DNA of 64,000 nucleotides from Eublepharis macularius (GCF_028583425.1 NC_072805.1:20408001-20472000); one strand, 5' to 3'. Positions 33,352-47,809 are shown, numbered from the stretch's first letter. Made by a program: numbers and translations. The notes: a model not told the origin generated them from the sequence alone.

Positions 33352-33425
33352 TAACAGTGAAATCCTAAGCAGAGTTGAAATCAATGGGCTTAGACTGGAG
33401 TAACTCTGCTTAGGATTTCACTGTG
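33352..33425. repeat. Small palindromic repeat (about 75 bp)
   Basis: CAGTGAAATCCTAAGCAGAG and its reverse complement bracket a short centre. Relatives lie at 34238-34330, 43011-43088 and 47560-47640, so this is a dispersed mini-family. Confidence 0.8.
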
Positions 33426-33821
33426 AGAGTACGTGATTTCCAAAGCCGCCTACTCTTAGGCAAGCTGAGTTCCCTTCACGAGAGTCATCTTTTAAGAATT
33501 CACAGCTTTTGAGCGGGTGTCACATTTCCCACACAAATGCCTAAGCCCAGACCGCCATCATTCTGTTTTCTTCTGCTTAAAGCCATGCCTGTTGCGCCAC
33601 CAGCCTTGGTCTCCTTGCATGTTTCTAGTATACCCTGGAGTGGGGAGCCCTAAGGCTCATTGCTGTGCAAACCTGAAAGGCAGCCTGACGGAAGGGCTTT
33701 TTTCTGGGGGGAAAGAGATGCGGGAACTCTCACCTGGGGCAACTCCTGGCAGGAGGTGGCGGCCCTGTCACTACGCATGTGTGTGCTCCTGAGACCGCAT
33801 GGCTCCCCCCCCCCGCCGCCA

Positions 33822-33936
33822 CGGAGAAAGAAAGAGAAAGGAAGGGAAGGGAAGGAAAGAAAGACATGGAAATACATGGAAAGAGAAAAGGAAGGATGGA
33901 GGCAGAAAGGGAAATAAGAAAGAAAGAAAGAAAGGA

Positions 33937-34028
<92 letters not shown>

Positions 34029-34045
34029 GAAAAAGGGAGGGAGGG
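33822..34045. repeat. (GAAA)n microsatellite
   Basis: A purine-only tract; from about 33936 to 34028 it is a nearly pure AAAG tetranucleotide run. It sits in the middle of a poorly preserved element whose ends (AGGGCTTTTTTC near 33697, AAAAAAAGCCCC near 34192) resemble the CAGGGCTTTTTTT MITE family. Confidence 0.95.
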
Positions 34046-34330
34046 AGGCTTCAGCTGGGAGGAGGGGGAATTCCCCTCCTCTCAGTTGGAGTTTAAAGCC
34101 CTTTGGGGGCTTCCCCGGCTTCAGCTGGCTGGCCCGGAAGTCTTCCCTGTAGGGAGAGGTGCCAGAACACCGTTCAGCTGTGTTCCAGCTTAAAAAAAGC
34201 CCCTCAGGCACCTGTACATATGTTCTGTGCACTCTAACAGTGCAATCCTAAACATAATTACTCCAATCTAAGCCCACTGATGTCAAAGGGCTTTGACTGG
34301 AGTTACTCTGCTTAGGGTTGCATTCTAAGC

Positions 34331-35574
34331 GTGTAGCTATATGATATGCCTGATGTGTCGGCTCACATGTGCATACATCAAGGAATTTCTCCCTATGTAT
34401 ATCTGACTGCTAGTCCAATTGCTCGCTCATGTCCCAACATGTGCCAGTAGTATTGTATAGTTAATGTCTTAAGATCTCCCATTTCATGACGAAAAACAGA
34501 AGTTCATCAACATAGAGAGCAAGAGATCAGCAAAAGAAAGCTCATTTTGCTTGACTCAAAACATACAGCTCAACGTACCTGATCATTGACATGATGATTA
34601 ATAATCCATAAAACTGTTGCTGCCCAAACACTGGTTGTTGCGAAAAGGAAAAGGGCTTGGAAGAGCTTGCAATAAATAACCAACATGGAGAGAAGCAGCC
34701 TGGCTGATTGTTTTAAGGCACTGGCATAAATTTGTGTATGGTTCATACTTGGATTGTTGGCAACTGTTCACCTCTATCGCTTTCATTTTCTGCAATGCAT
34801 CTCTCAAAAGCCCTTTAGCCCTCTAATGTTTTTTGGCTGCCATTTTCTTCACATACTGGTCTTGAGCAGAACTCTGAACGGGCAGCATATAAATTTCCAA
34901 AATAAATTCTAGCATCCCACTTACCCATCCAATATACCTCAAAGCTTTCATTTGGTTTTGAAAAAGCCATGTTTGTTTGTCACTGTCAGGCTATGGATGG
35001 CAGATCCCTGGACCATTGCAGCAAGACACAGGTTCTTGGTCAAATGGCTTTTATTCAGAAATCAGATCATTTGCATATACAGGTCCATAGGACTACTTAG
35101 AAGCAAGGTAGACATCTAAGCAGCAAGTGGAGAAGTTGATAGGAATGACATCATGTGAGAGAGACTTCTCTTTTAACATTCAAGTCTGCTTCCCCGCCCC
35201 CCCCCCAATCATAAACAAGATTTTGGCACTCTCCTGGTATGAGAACATTTCACATATTTGTAATAGCAAAGTGAGTCACTAAGAAGCAAGACACAGCAAA
35301 AGCTGAGAGTACAAGGTCATAAACACTGGAAGCTGTTACAGTCCATCAGATAAACACCTGTGGGAGCTTGTAAGAGAAATAGTTATAACACTGGTAAAAT
35401 GACATTGAGTTACAGCAAGATACAGTTGCAGAGGAGTTAGCCGTGTTAGTCTGTGGTAGCAAAATCAAAAAGAGTCCAGTAGCACCTTTGGTTCAGCACA
35501 GAAGGATCATTCCCACTGGCATGGATGGGGCTCAGACATGACGGTCACATTTGACTGCAGTGCCACTGGGTTGC
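34331..35574. other. Intergenic, possible LTR remnant
   Basis: No gene is visible. TGTCAGGCTATGG at about 34985, followed by 'ggcttttattcaga', is echoed by a segment near 56798 (TGTCACGCTATGG, 'aggtttattgtgaa'), so part may be a reverse-oriented LTR. A piece of the 'gtccagtagcacc' repeat is at 35440-35490. Confidence 0.35.
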
Positions 35575-35900
35575 TGACCCTGGACCCAGAGGATGCTCTA
35601 CCCCCCTCAGCTCTGTGAGGTAGGTTCAAATTAGGGTTTCCAAACTCTGGCATTACAACTGATCTCCAGACAACAGAATGGAGAAAATGGCTACTTTGGA
35701 GGATAGGATCAATGGCATTATACCTTGCTGAGTTCGTTCCTTAGGCTCCACCCTCAAATCTCCAGGAATTTCCCAACCTGGAGCTGGCAATCCAACAAAT
35801 GATAGAGAACTTAACTGGCCCAAGAAGACCCATTGGGTTCACAGCAGAATCGGGATTTGAACCTGGGTCCTCCCATTACTAGCTCAGCCCCCTAACCACC
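35575..35900 (-). mobile_element. tRNA-derived SINE split by a MITE
   Basis: A minus-strand SINE (head with 'gggatttgaacctggg' near 35850, body to the left) is interrupted at 35633-35793 by a member of the AGGGTTGCCA MITE family (AGGGTTTCC to GGCAATCC). Confidence 0.65.
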
Positions 35901-36123
35901 ACACCTCATTAACATGCTTCACAAACACTGTTTGCAATGAATGCACGTGCATCCTGCATCCTGCATCTGTTTGCACAAAAGAGGCAACATGTGTTTGCCT
36001 TACAAATGAAACCAGGAACCAGTACTTGGAAGGTTTCAATCAAATGTTCAGCTGTACATGTGTTGAATGTAACATGAGAATTCCTCAGTGCATGCATAAA
36101 GAAAAATCAAGTCTCTGTGTACT

Positions 36124-36358
36124 AGGGTTGCCAGCTCCTAGTTGGGAAATTCTTGGAGATCGGTGGTGGGGGGGTTGAAACTTGGAGAAACTTGGAGAAA
36201 GTGGGGTTTGGGTGAGGGAAAGGGCCTTGGTATGGCATAATTCCATACAGTCCACCCCCCAAAGTAGCCATTTTCTTCAGATGAACTGATCTCTGTGGCC
36301 TGGAGACCAGTTGTACTTCCGGGAGATCTCCAGCCACTACCTGGAGGCTGGCAACCCT
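36124..36358. mobile_element. hAT-like MITE, AGGGTTGCCA family
   Basis: Complete termini AGGGTTGCCAGCTCC and GGAGGCTGGCAACCCT lie 235 bp apart with the family interior. No exact flanking duplication is seen. Confidence 0.8.
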
Positions 36359-36359
36359 A

Positions 36360-39300
36360 TGTAGATAGTCCACACGTTCATTGTAACTTGTGAACAGGTC
36401 TATGGTAAGATCGGGAGTGGGGAACGGTGTAAGGATGATGCATTGAACTCAAGACCCTTCCAGAAAAGCTTGCAAAGCTGACATCTGGACGTGTGTGACA
36501 GCCAGCATGGTATAATGGTTAGTGTGTTGGACTAGGATTTAAAAGACTCCAGCGATAGGGTGAGATACCTTTGAAACATAAACGTTGGCGATTCCTCATC
36601 TAGACATTAGAAGAGGGGTCCCCAATTCTGCGCCCCCAAACACACACAGCTTAACCCGTCTTGGCAAGAATAAATTGATGTAGTGCTCCACTCTGTGAGC
36701 TCCCCATAAAACATCTTGCAGTGCTTAACTGCTCTACCTGCTCTGAGGTCGACCACAAGCCATTCTAGCTGTGCCTTTAACCAGCTGCTTGCTGGGCAGA
36801 TAACATTAGCAGGTGGTGCAACTCTCCAGAAGGTGAAGAGGAGGCATCCTCCGCTATTTCTAGCTTCAGTTGAGGGCCACAAGAACCAACCGAGCAATTC
36901 TTTTTTTTGCTAGTCAGCTGCTAATCCAAGCTGCTCCCATAAAAAGCATCTGGCCCAAAACACATTCCAAACTTGGAAGCCAGGGGGTTGGAGTAAGAGA
37001 GTTGCAAAGAAAAAAATGTTACCTTTCCCTCCCACCTAGTGACGATCATAACATTCATTCCAAGGGACACAGGATGGAATTGACCTAGGATCTTATTGAA
37101 CTGATTGGCAGTTACGGAATTTTGGAATCAGAAGAAACTAGGTTGTTTTGTCAAAAGAAACAGGTACTGAAGTGACAAAAAGGATTAGAAAATGAAGATG
37201 GATAGTGTTTCTTCTCAGTCGTCAGATATCTGACGAAGGGAGCTTTACACCCTGGAAATCTTGCGGGTCTTTAAGGTGCGCCTGGATGTATCTTGCTCTT
37301 CTATTGCAAACCAACACGGCTACCCACCTGAAACTATTTCCTCGCTCTTCATTACGCTGGGGGACTAATTATGCTTTTCTTGACTGGAGCACGAGGGCGC
37401 TTGGAGTCTGCGTAGGAAGGTGTTTGGTGTTGCACCAACACTCTTGGATAAATGTTTGCTTCTTCCATGCTTGCACAAAGGGCTACAACAGCTTTGGCAA
37501 AAAGAACTTTTTGGTACGAAGGCTCTACAAAGGATTAGCTGCTGTATCAGATGTATGGATTGAAAGGAAGCAGGATAAGTACTTTTCTCCCTCCCTCCCA
37601 CCCCTCCCTGTCTATCACAGACCTTATGGTTGTCCTAGCCAGCAACGAATTCTTGCTGGCTAGGGCAAAGCTCAAGTTTAGTTTTAGATGGGTAGCCCCG
37701 TTGGTCTGCAGTAGAACAGCAGGATTCGAGTCTAGTGGCACCTTAAGAGACCACCGTTTTCTGAGTGTAGCCTTTCGAGGGTCAGAGCTCCCTTCTTCAG
37801 ACACGAGTGACCCTTTGTATCCCAGCCCAAGGTGAGTGGAGTGTTACGAAGGAGGGCACCAGGATGCAGCTTAATAAGATGGGAGGCGCCATTTTTGGCA
37901 TCCAGTACTCCAGAAAATTGGCTTCAGCTTGAGCTGTTTTCCTCCTCACCCCCCGAATTTTTTTCTTCTGCCCAGGCATTGAAAAGAGTTTAGCCTGGCA
38001 GTACAGCTTGGTCTCCACCAGGCAACCTAGCAAATTACTGGCCAGGCTAGGCTCTCCGCTCTCCTTCTAGCTCAGTGACCTGCTACACGGCACCCACAAA
38101 TGTGTTTCCTGGTGTCCATGCCCTTCTTCCTCAAAGCAAAGAGCCAATACTGGTTTTCTTCTGTCTGCTTGATACAGGAAATGCTTCAGAGGAACCCAGG
38201 AGATACATTTTGTGTGTCTGCAGGGAGCACTCATTTGGAAACCGTTGCCTCCCTCATAACGGTATTTCGGCTGGAAAAGAACCTACCAACATTTTGTGGT
38301 TGGGGCACCTTTCATGACAGCCATTTTGTGGTAATGCCCACTACCTCTGTTCAAAATTCCCGAAGAGCCTGCTGGCTTAACAGGGTTACAACAGGCCTCG
38401 AGAAAGATGCCCCATCCCTTTAATAGAGGCTTCATATGCAAAAATGGGCAGCTGAAGCGTCTCATGGCAGAAGTAAATTACATCCCCTTGGCATTATTCA
38501 TTTATTTAATTTCATTTATAGTCCACTCTCCCTGCATGGATCCAACCATTTTTCCTGCTGATAAAAAAGGAGAAAGGCTTCCCTTTGACCATACAAAATA
38601 CTTCCAAGTTGAGGATCACAGGAGTTGCATAGACAAAAGCCTCTGGGTGGTGGGCAAGATGGAGTGGGAAAACTAGGTGGATCCACCCCTCTTTATTAAA
38701 GAGATTTTTTTTTCCTCTAGGTCCGTTGGCAACCCTATCCCATCTATAGGTGCTCTTAGGAAGTGGTGGGTGGGGGGTCTTGCCCAGCAGGGCTTCTGAC
38801 TAGTGGTTCAGATTACAATGTTGTTTCACCAGCAGTCTTAAGTCTCTTTCCCATTGTAATCTTTAAATCACCCTCTTCTCCACTGCACTTGGGCATATTC
38901 TGGCAGCAGGCATTTTATTGCTTGCACCCACCACCGGCTCAGAATTCCAAAGGTGTCCACTGGTTCAAAAAGGCTGGGGACTCATGTTAAGCAGTCTCAT
39001 CCCCAAACAATAGGAGGAGGGGAGTATCCCCTTACTCCCTCATTTTTTTCAAAACACCTCTATTTTTATTGCTCCCTCTTTCTTTTTTCCATTTATTTCC
39101 TCCCTTCTTTAACTTGTCTCTTTCTGTGGTTCTTCTCGTTTTTCTTTCCCTCTTTCCTACATTTCTGTTACACGAACCTTGAGGACAGGGAAGCAGCTAT
39201 ATATTAACAAAGAGGGAAATCTGCGTTTCAACCCCGATAGGGGTTTCCTACAGACGCAAAGTCATTGCTTACTGACTTGGCTTTCAAAAGCACCTGATTT

Positions 39301-39690
39301 TAATGAAGAGGTACAGGCAAGTCAGGAGCAGCTCAATGCTGTGGGGAATTTTGTTGAGTTTCCTAACAAAGGGAAGACCTGTGCTCCCCGGGCAGCCACA
39401 GGGAAAGGTGAGCAAGCCCAGAAACACAAAGAATACAGCATCAATGCCTAAGCGGAGACATTTTATCCTCAAAGCAATAGAAAGTAACTGGCTAAGGCTT
39501 TCCTGAATAGAGATTGCTATACAGTAATAAGAGAAGCCATGCTGTGTCAACTTTCTACTGAGCGCCTTAAGTATCATAGAAACCCTGTTAAGGTGCAGAT
39601 CTAATGCCCGGGGTATAATTTTTCTACATTTTCCCACCTTAACATTCTACTTTCTTTTGGCCATGGAGGTAGCAGAAGGTTTTATATTAA
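36360..39690. other. Intergenic, scattered repeat pieces only
   Basis: Pieces of the 'agcaccttaagagacc' dispersed repeat lie at 37200-37335 (minus) and 37680-37800 (plus). The segment 38060-38440 resembles a worn DNA element also seen near 40400-40680. A pyrimidine-rich stretch lies at 39050-39165. I see no gene. Confidence 0.4.
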
Positions 39691-39694
39691 CCAA

Positions 39695-39885
39695 TACACC
39701 AGATGAGGATCTCGGAGCCCCAGGTTCAAATCCCCACTCTGTCAGGGAAGCTTGTTGGGTGACCAGGCCCGACATTATCAGCGTAGCCTACCTAACAGGG
39801 TTGTTGTGACAAAAAATACAGGAGCGGGGAATAATATAAACTGCTTTTGAACCTCACTGGGGAGAGGCAGAGTATAAATTGACTA
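39695..39885 (+). mobile_element. tRNA-derived SINE
   Basis: It has the B-box-like 'aggttcaaatccccactctg' head end and the body with 'aacagggttgttgtgac'. The 5' part of the head is decayed. Confidence 0.65.
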
Positions 39886-40112
39886 TGTTCCATTGACATA
39901 CATAATAAGTTAATCTGATAGGGGCATTTGTCATTGCTGCCTATGTACACAGGGTATTGGAAAGGGTAAATAGCAGAGATTCATCTAAAAGTATCCATTG
40001 CCTCTAATCCGTCAACAATTTCAGACTCTTTGCATTTGTCTAGTTACCAAGATCTTTATGTTGAAACAGCTTCAAAATTAATACAAACAGGTTTGTCTGT
40101 TAAATCACAGCT

Positions 40113-40198
40113 TTTATTTTCCTTATTGTGTGCATGAAAAACAACTACAAAATATTCATTGTGGTCAAACAATCATTTTTTCACCGTACAGATTTATT
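40113..40198 (-). other. Metallothionein 3' UTR poly(A) signals
   Basis: On the minus strand AATAAA occurs at 40198-40193 and again at 40118-40113, about 31 and 111 nt after the stop codon. The second gives a 3' UTR of the usual metallothionein length. Confidence 0.65.
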
Positions 40199-40228
40199 TA
40201 CAGAGAACAGAAAACTGCATTTTTTTTT

Positions 40229-42584
<2,356 letters not shown>

Positions 42585-42681
42585 CGCGCTCAAAGGTTGC
42601 TGCAGTCACCGCCGGCTTGCAAGAAGAGTTCGGCTCGGAGCGATCGGCTGTGAGTGACTCCTCAGGCGCTTCGGCGCCGCC

Positions 42682-42687
42682 TTTATA
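42682..42687 (-). promoter_or_regulatory. Metallothionein TATA box
   Basis: The minus strand reads CTATAAAGG (TATAAA at 42687-42682), about 98 bp upstream of the ATG. This places the transcription start near 42655. Confidence 0.85.
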
Positions 42688-42703
42688 GCCGCCGGGCAGC
42701 CGG

Positions 42704-42994
42704 CGCCCGAGTGCAAAGCGGCCGCGCCCCCGTCCGGCCTGCACACGAGCCGCGGGGCAGGGCGACGGGCGCAAAGCAGGCCCGCCCCCGCGAGCCCGCC
42801 CGGGCCGTGCGCGCGCCCTGGCCTTGGCTCTGGCCCGCCCGGGGCCGCGTGCAAAGGGACGCGCCTGCTGCACCCCGTGCGCGCTCGCACGTGCCCCCCG
42901 GGGGGCCTCGCGCCGCTACGGGCTGTCTCTCTCTCCGCCTCTTTCCCGGCCGGAGGACTGAGCGCAAAGTGTCCCCTCGCTGGGTCCGCGTGCA
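42704..42994 (-). promoter_or_regulatory. Array of metal response elements
   Basis: MREs (core TGCRCNC) bind MTF-1. Five lie in the gene's orientation, each preceded by TT: TGCACTC at 42715-42709, TGCGCCC at 42773-42767, TGCACGC at 42853-42847, TGCGCTC at 42966-42960 and TGCACGC at 42994-42988. The one at 42853-42842 is a perfect TGCACGCGGCCC. Opposite-strand cores lie at 42740-42746, 42808-42814 and 42878-42884. Several MREs upstream of a TATA box is the standard inducible metallothionein promoter plan. Confidence 0.85.
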
Positions 42995-43010
42995 AATGCA
43001 AGGTCCGTTT

Positions 43011-43088
43011 ACGGTGCAATCCAAAGCAGAGTTACTCCAGTCTAAGCCCATTGAAATCAGTGGAGTAACTCTGCTTAAGGCTTACACC
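43011..43088. repeat. Small palindromic repeat (about 75 bp)
   Basis: 'caatccaaagcagagttactcca' pairs with 'tggagtaactctgcttaaggctt'. It lies directly upstream of the distal promoter MRE. A worn 'gcaacagggctcttgctc' repeat piece follows to about 43175. Confidence 0.75.
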
Positions 43089-43448
43089 CAACCTCAAATT
43101 TTGTTAGCCTTATAGGTGCAACAGGGCTCTTGCTCTTTTGCAGTACTACAGACAAACACGGCTACCCATCTTGATCTATCTGCTTGGGATTGCATCCTTA
43201 GGGACAGAGAGGCCAGAAGCTTTATCTGCTGAAGAAGAGAGCTGTGACTCTCCAAAGCTCAAGCAATGGAAATTTTGTTGTTTTCTAAGGTGCCCTGCTC
43301 CAGCCCTGGATCCTTCCAAGTTACCCTCCCTAATTGTCATAGAAAAGAAGGGTGGCAGCAGTAGAAGAAAAAAAAAGGGCAGATCCCATGCTGGGAATTG
43401 TCAGGCAAGAGATAGACAAATAAAAGAGCTGATATTGCAATGCATGCA

Positions 43449-43659
43449 TGGTGAAGAATGCCCACAAGTCATAGCTGACTTATGACGACCCCTGGTGGGG
43501 TTTTCATGGCAAGAGAGTAATGGGCGGTTGGCCATTGCCTGCCTCTGCAACCCTGGTCTTCATTGGAGGTGTCCTATCTAATTATCAACCAAGGCTGAAC
43601 CTGCTTATCTTCTGCAGTTTAATGAGATCAGGCTCACCTGGGCTATCCAGGTGAGGGCT
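43449..43659 (-). mobile_element. 5S rRNA-derived SINE
   Basis: The reverse complement shows 'gatctcattaaactgcagaagataagcaggttc', the 5S-like head, and a body ending in 'tcataagtcagctatgacttgtgggc'. Confidence 0.75.
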
Positions 43660-43728
43660 ATAATATATGTACACATCTGTAAGTGTTGCCCAGTTTAGAA
43701 TACTGTGCCCAGTGGCTGCGCCTGAACA

Positions 43729-43922
43729 TTTATTTATTTACACTTCATCTTTCTCCCCGAAGCGGCATACATAACTCTCCTCCACTTTATCCACGCAACA
43801 ACCCTGAGAGGTAGGTTAGGCTGAGAGTGTGTGACTTGCCCAAGGTCATCCAGGACACTTCCATGGCAGAACAGGGATTCGAACCTGAGTCTCCTAGATC
43901 CTAGTCCGATAGTCGAGCCATT
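43729..43922 (-). mobile_element. tRNA-derived SINE, minus orientation
   Basis: It runs from an ATTTATTTA tail at 43729 to the tRNA-like head ('gggattcgaacctgagtctcc' complement) near 43870-43922. Confidence 0.75.
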
Positions 43923-44710
43923 TACAAAGCTGGAAAAATTGCAGAAAAGGGCAACGAAGATGACAAAGGGGCTGGAGCACCTTTCCTACAAGGAAAGCCT
44001 AAAGAATATGGGGCTTGTCAGAAAACAAAATAAACATACACTATTTATATGCACTCACCTACATCCAGACATACCAAGACACCTTACTGGTCATCTGCCC
44101 ATCCGTAAGTAGAGGTGCAATATCAAATTCAATATTGCACCCCTACTTACAGAAGTGGTGAATTCTATTGAATATTGAATAAATAGTCACCATTGTTCTA
44201 CAAATTAATCGTGCCTGCATAATTTTTTCCTGCCTCTGTAATTATTTTCCAAGGCAAGAGTCTGGAGGTTTTGAGTTTAGGGAAGAAAAGCAAGATGGAG
44301 GGGAGATGATGGCGGTGGGGGTGGGGGGCGTAATGCATGGGGTGGAGAAAGTGGAGAGAAAAAACAGTCTATCCCATAATACCTAGAATGTGATGGGGCA
44401 TTCAGTGAAAGTCTATGGGCACTAAATTCAAGTCAGAGGAAATTAAGTACTGTTGTCACTGCCCCTCGGTTTTAGTTATTGCCTGGTTTTAAAAAGGGGG
44501 TCGTCAGATCCATGGAAGAGATGTCCATCAACGGCTATGAGCCACAGTGATTAAATGGAACCTCCATGTTCAGATGCAATCAACCTCAATACCAACGCTA
44601 GGAGGCAACATGAGGGGAAGGCCTTGGCCTCTGCGCCATTTGTTGGCCTCCAGGGCAGCTTGTCAACCACTATGTGATCAGGATGCTGGACTAGATCGTT
44701 GGCATAGTGG

Positions 44711-45355
44711 TTAACCAGTTTGGTGTAGTGGTTAAGAGCTGTGGGACTCTAATCTGGGGAACTGGGTTTGATTCCTCACTCCTCCACTTGAACCCAGCTG
44801 GGTGACCTTGGGTCAGTCACAGCTTTCTCATAGCTCTCTCAGCCCCACCCACCTCACAGGCTGATTGTTGTGGGGATACTAACAGGGCTTTTTTTCAGCT
44901 GGAACGTGGTGGAACAGAGTTCCGGAACCTCTTGAAAATGGTCATGTGGACAGAGGGTAGTCTAGATTGCCCTCCGCACCACTGGAGCGGTGCGGAGGGC
45001 AATCTAAACTTCCCTGTCTGGAGATCAGGGGGCGGGGCCACCCGCCATGTGACCATTTTCACCGAGGGCGATTTAAACTTTTAAAAACTCCCCCCTTGTT
45101 CCAGTTTACCCAAAGTGATGTCATTAGCCCTGGGGGCATGCATGCATGCACTTTGCGCGCGCACATGTGGTACCAGGGGCACCACCTCCTGCCAAGAGTT
45201 GCCCCCTGTGCTGGCAACCCACTGAGTTCCATCACCTCTTTTCCCAGAAAAAAGCCCTGGATAATAACAACATACTTTGTAAACTGCTCTGAGTGGATAT
45301 TAGTTGTCCTGAAGGGCAGTATATAAATCAAATGTTACTATTATTATTATTACAT
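44711..45355 (+). mobile_element. Sauria-type tRNA SINE split by a MITE
   Basis: The head 'ttggtgtagtggttaagagctg' and body to 44882 continue at 45260 with 'aaactgctctgagtggatattagttgtcctgaagggcagtatataa'. The MITE at 44883-45259 divides it. Confidence 0.8.
44883..45259. mobile_element. hAT-like MITE, CAGGGCTTTTTTT family, longest copy
   Basis: This 377-bp copy starts CAGGGCTTTTTTTCAGC and ends AGAAAAAAGCCCTG. GATACTAA and GATAATAA flank it as an 8-bp duplication with one change. The extra length lies at 45068-45215 and includes the alternating CATGCATGCATGCA near 45138. Confidence 0.85.
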
Positions 45356-46270
45356 AGACTGCTGCTCTGATCCGACAGGGCATCTCTTACCTTCTTAATT
45401 TCTTGCCTCCTTACTGCATCTTGAACTGATTCGAAGGGTGCAACCAGAGGCCCTTCCTACTGGGATTTGCTCCAGAATAAGTACATATCAGCCTTAAGCG
45501 CATCTAAGCCAGCCCATTGCACTTCATTGGATTTAGGTACCCCAAACATTGCCTAGGAGCAGAGTGTCCAGTTACATCCCAAAAGGGGGCAAGTCATCTT
45601 TTCTTCACTTTGTGTAATAAATTGAGTTTGGGACCTGCTTATTGGAGCTTTCTTGCCCCCTTGGCAAATAACAACAATACCGGCGGTTATATACCGCTCT
45701 TCTAGACAGATTCGTGCCCCATTCAGAGCACTGAACAAAGTCAGTGTGGTTATTATCCCCTTGGTCCCATTTGCCTGTGCGGATTTGGCCATTTTGCCTA
45801 GTTTGTACTGAGTTTTTAAATTCGGAATGTTTCAGAATGCAGGACTGAGATGCGCGTGATGCTTTAAAAAAATGTAATAATTTATGACAACTCAGTGTGA
45901 AAGGAGCCCTGCGATCCTTATGGGATAAACACAGATTAAGAAGGTCTATCCTTTCCAGTGTATAAATGGAACCCTCAATATTCTATGAAAACCTTTTTCA
46001 CTGACATTCTGTAAAAATGGCTGCTCTGAAGGGTGAACTCTATGGCATCATACCCTGCCGAGGCCCCTCCCCTCCCCAAGCCCCACCCTCTTCAGGCTGT
46101 ACCCCCCAAATCTCCAGGAATTTCCCAACCTGGAACTGGCAACCCTAATGGGAACCATATATAACAATAACATTCAATTTATATACCACCATGACAAATT
46201 AACACCCACTCAGAGCAGTTTACAAAATGTTATTATGCCCCCCAACCCCCATAATTAACCACAGCCTAGG
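45356..46270. other. Intergenic with repeat tails
   Basis: It contains minus-strand SINE tail pieces at 45672-45762 and 46165-46235, and a truncated AGGGTTGCCA-family MITE at 46013-46146. I see no gene. Confidence 0.55.
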
Positions 46271-46280
46271 ATGGGGGGAG

Positions 46281-46465
46281 GTGGCATGGAACAGCCCAAT
46301 CTTGTCAGATCTTGGAAGCTAAGCAGGGGTCAGTACTTGGATGGGCAACCACCAGGCAAGACTCTGCAGAGGAAGGCAATGGCAAACCACCTCTGTGTCT
46401 CACTTGCCTTGAAAGCCTCTTGCTGAGGTCGCCATAAGTCAGTTGCGACTTGATAGGACTTTACA
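46281..46465 (+). mobile_element. 5S rRNA-derived SINE
   Basis: The head 'cccaatcttgtcagatcttggaagctaagcagggg' with 'gtacttggatgggcaacc' and the body 'caaaccacctctgtgtctcacttgcc' are clear. Confidence 0.8.
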
Positions 46466-46590
46466 CCCCCAGCGGGCATCATCATAAGCTTCCCAAACAT
46501 GTCAATTCCTTTTTTTAAAAAAGCTAGCACATTCCTAGCCTTTATGGCTGGGAAGATGAAATTGGAAGGATGTAATGAATGCTGGGGAGG

Positions 46591-46768
46591 GACGGTGGCA
46601 TGGTATGGCCTGATCTCATCAGCTCTCAGAAGCTAAGCAGGGTCCATACTTGGATGTGGGACCACCAAGAAAGACTCTGCAGAGGCAAACCACCTCTGCT
46701 TCTCACTTGCCTTGAAAGCCCCTGGCTGGGGTTACCGTAAGTCAATTGCAACTTGACAGCACACACAC
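46591..46768 (+). mobile_element. 5S rRNA-derived SINE
   Basis: The head 'gcctgatctcatcagctctcagaagctaagcaggg' is followed by 'tacttggatgtgggaccacc'. It is the second 5S-type SINE within 350 bp and ends in an (AC)n tail. Confidence 0.8.
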
Positions 46769-46769
46769 A

Positions 46770-47345
46770 CACAGGAGGGAGGGGGCCCTGTAAACCAAAG
46801 CTAAAGCTCCCAATTAGCTTCAACTCCATCACTTCATTTACAAAAGAAATGACATAGCGTTCCTGCCCATCTGTAAATTCTGCGCTGGATGCCAATTGGT
46901 TGCCCAAGTTTGGGGATATAAGCTCAGTACAGCAGGTGGCATCTTGCAGTTGGTGGACTGAGCATTATTTGCTGTACCATTCGATGATCAAACTGAGCAT
47001 ACGATATCCATCTAGGAATATTAATTCTAGGGAAGACAGCTGCTTACTTCTAGCAGGATACTGAAATCCTCAGAATTACTTTAGTAAGATTTGAGTGTTC
47101 AGAAATGGACTATTTAAAAGCTGGATTAAAAAAAAATATTTCTAAATAATAGTTTACTGGGATACATTCTATGATGTACTGTTTACAATCAAGAAAAAAT
47201 AATTCTATGGGGATGGAGTCTTCAACCTCAGTGGTTCATTTGTAGAATGGGATTCACAGGCAAGCTAAGTCCATCTAGGGAGCAAAAAAGGTTTTGCAGT
47301 ACTCTCGAGAAGTATTGGACAGCAGAATCTGTGGCAGAGACTTAT
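46770..47345. other. Intergenic, no feature recognised
   Basis: AT-rich sequence without conserved frames. Confidence 0.4.
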
Positions 47346-47346
47346 T

Positions 47347-47538
47347 AGGGTTGTCAACTTCCAGGTGGTGGCTGGAGATCTCTCGGAATTACAATTGATC
47401 TCCAGGCCACAGAGATCAGTTCCCCTGGAGAAAATGGCCGCTTTGAAGGGTGGACTCTAGGACATTATACCATGCTGAGGTCCAAACCCAGCCCTCCCCA
47501 AATCTCCAGGAATTTCCCAACCTGGAGCTGGCAACCGT
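47347..47538. mobile_element. hAT-like MITE, AGGGTTGCCA family
   Basis: It starts AGGGTTGTCAACTTCC and ends GGAGCTGGCAACCGT, with the interior 'ccacagagatcagttcccctgg'. A truncated relative starts at 48479. Confidence 0.75.
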
Positions 47539-47809
47539 AGTGGAGTGGATGAAAAACATTACTGTGCAATCTTGAACAGTTACTCCGTTCTGAATACATT
47601 TAAGTTAATGGACCTGACTCTGTTTGGGATTGCCCGTTTGCCTGGGAATGATTATGCAGCAGCAGTAAATCGATTTAAGCCGTTGTTGCGATGGTGACTT
47701 TTGGAGGTCCCGCAGCGAGAGGAACGACCACTTCGACGTTGCAACGAATCCTAAAACGGGCGGGTTTTTTGGAACAGACTGGTGACATTAAACAAGAGTA
47801 CACGGAGTG

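Noticed and set aside
33690..34200. Fifth full copy of the CAGGGCTTTTTTT MITE around the GAAA tract
   Set aside because: The ends resemble the family, but I find no matching 8-bp flanks and the interior is not alignable, so I only mention the likeness.
33771..34232. Lys/Glu-rich and Phe/Leu/Ser-rich frames on the two strands
   Set aside because: These are translations of the GAAA microsatellite in different frames.
46281..46465. Possible 5S rRNA gene
   Set aside because: The 5S-like sequence is diverged, lacks a proper 3' end and T-run terminator, and continues into the same SINE body as six other copies.
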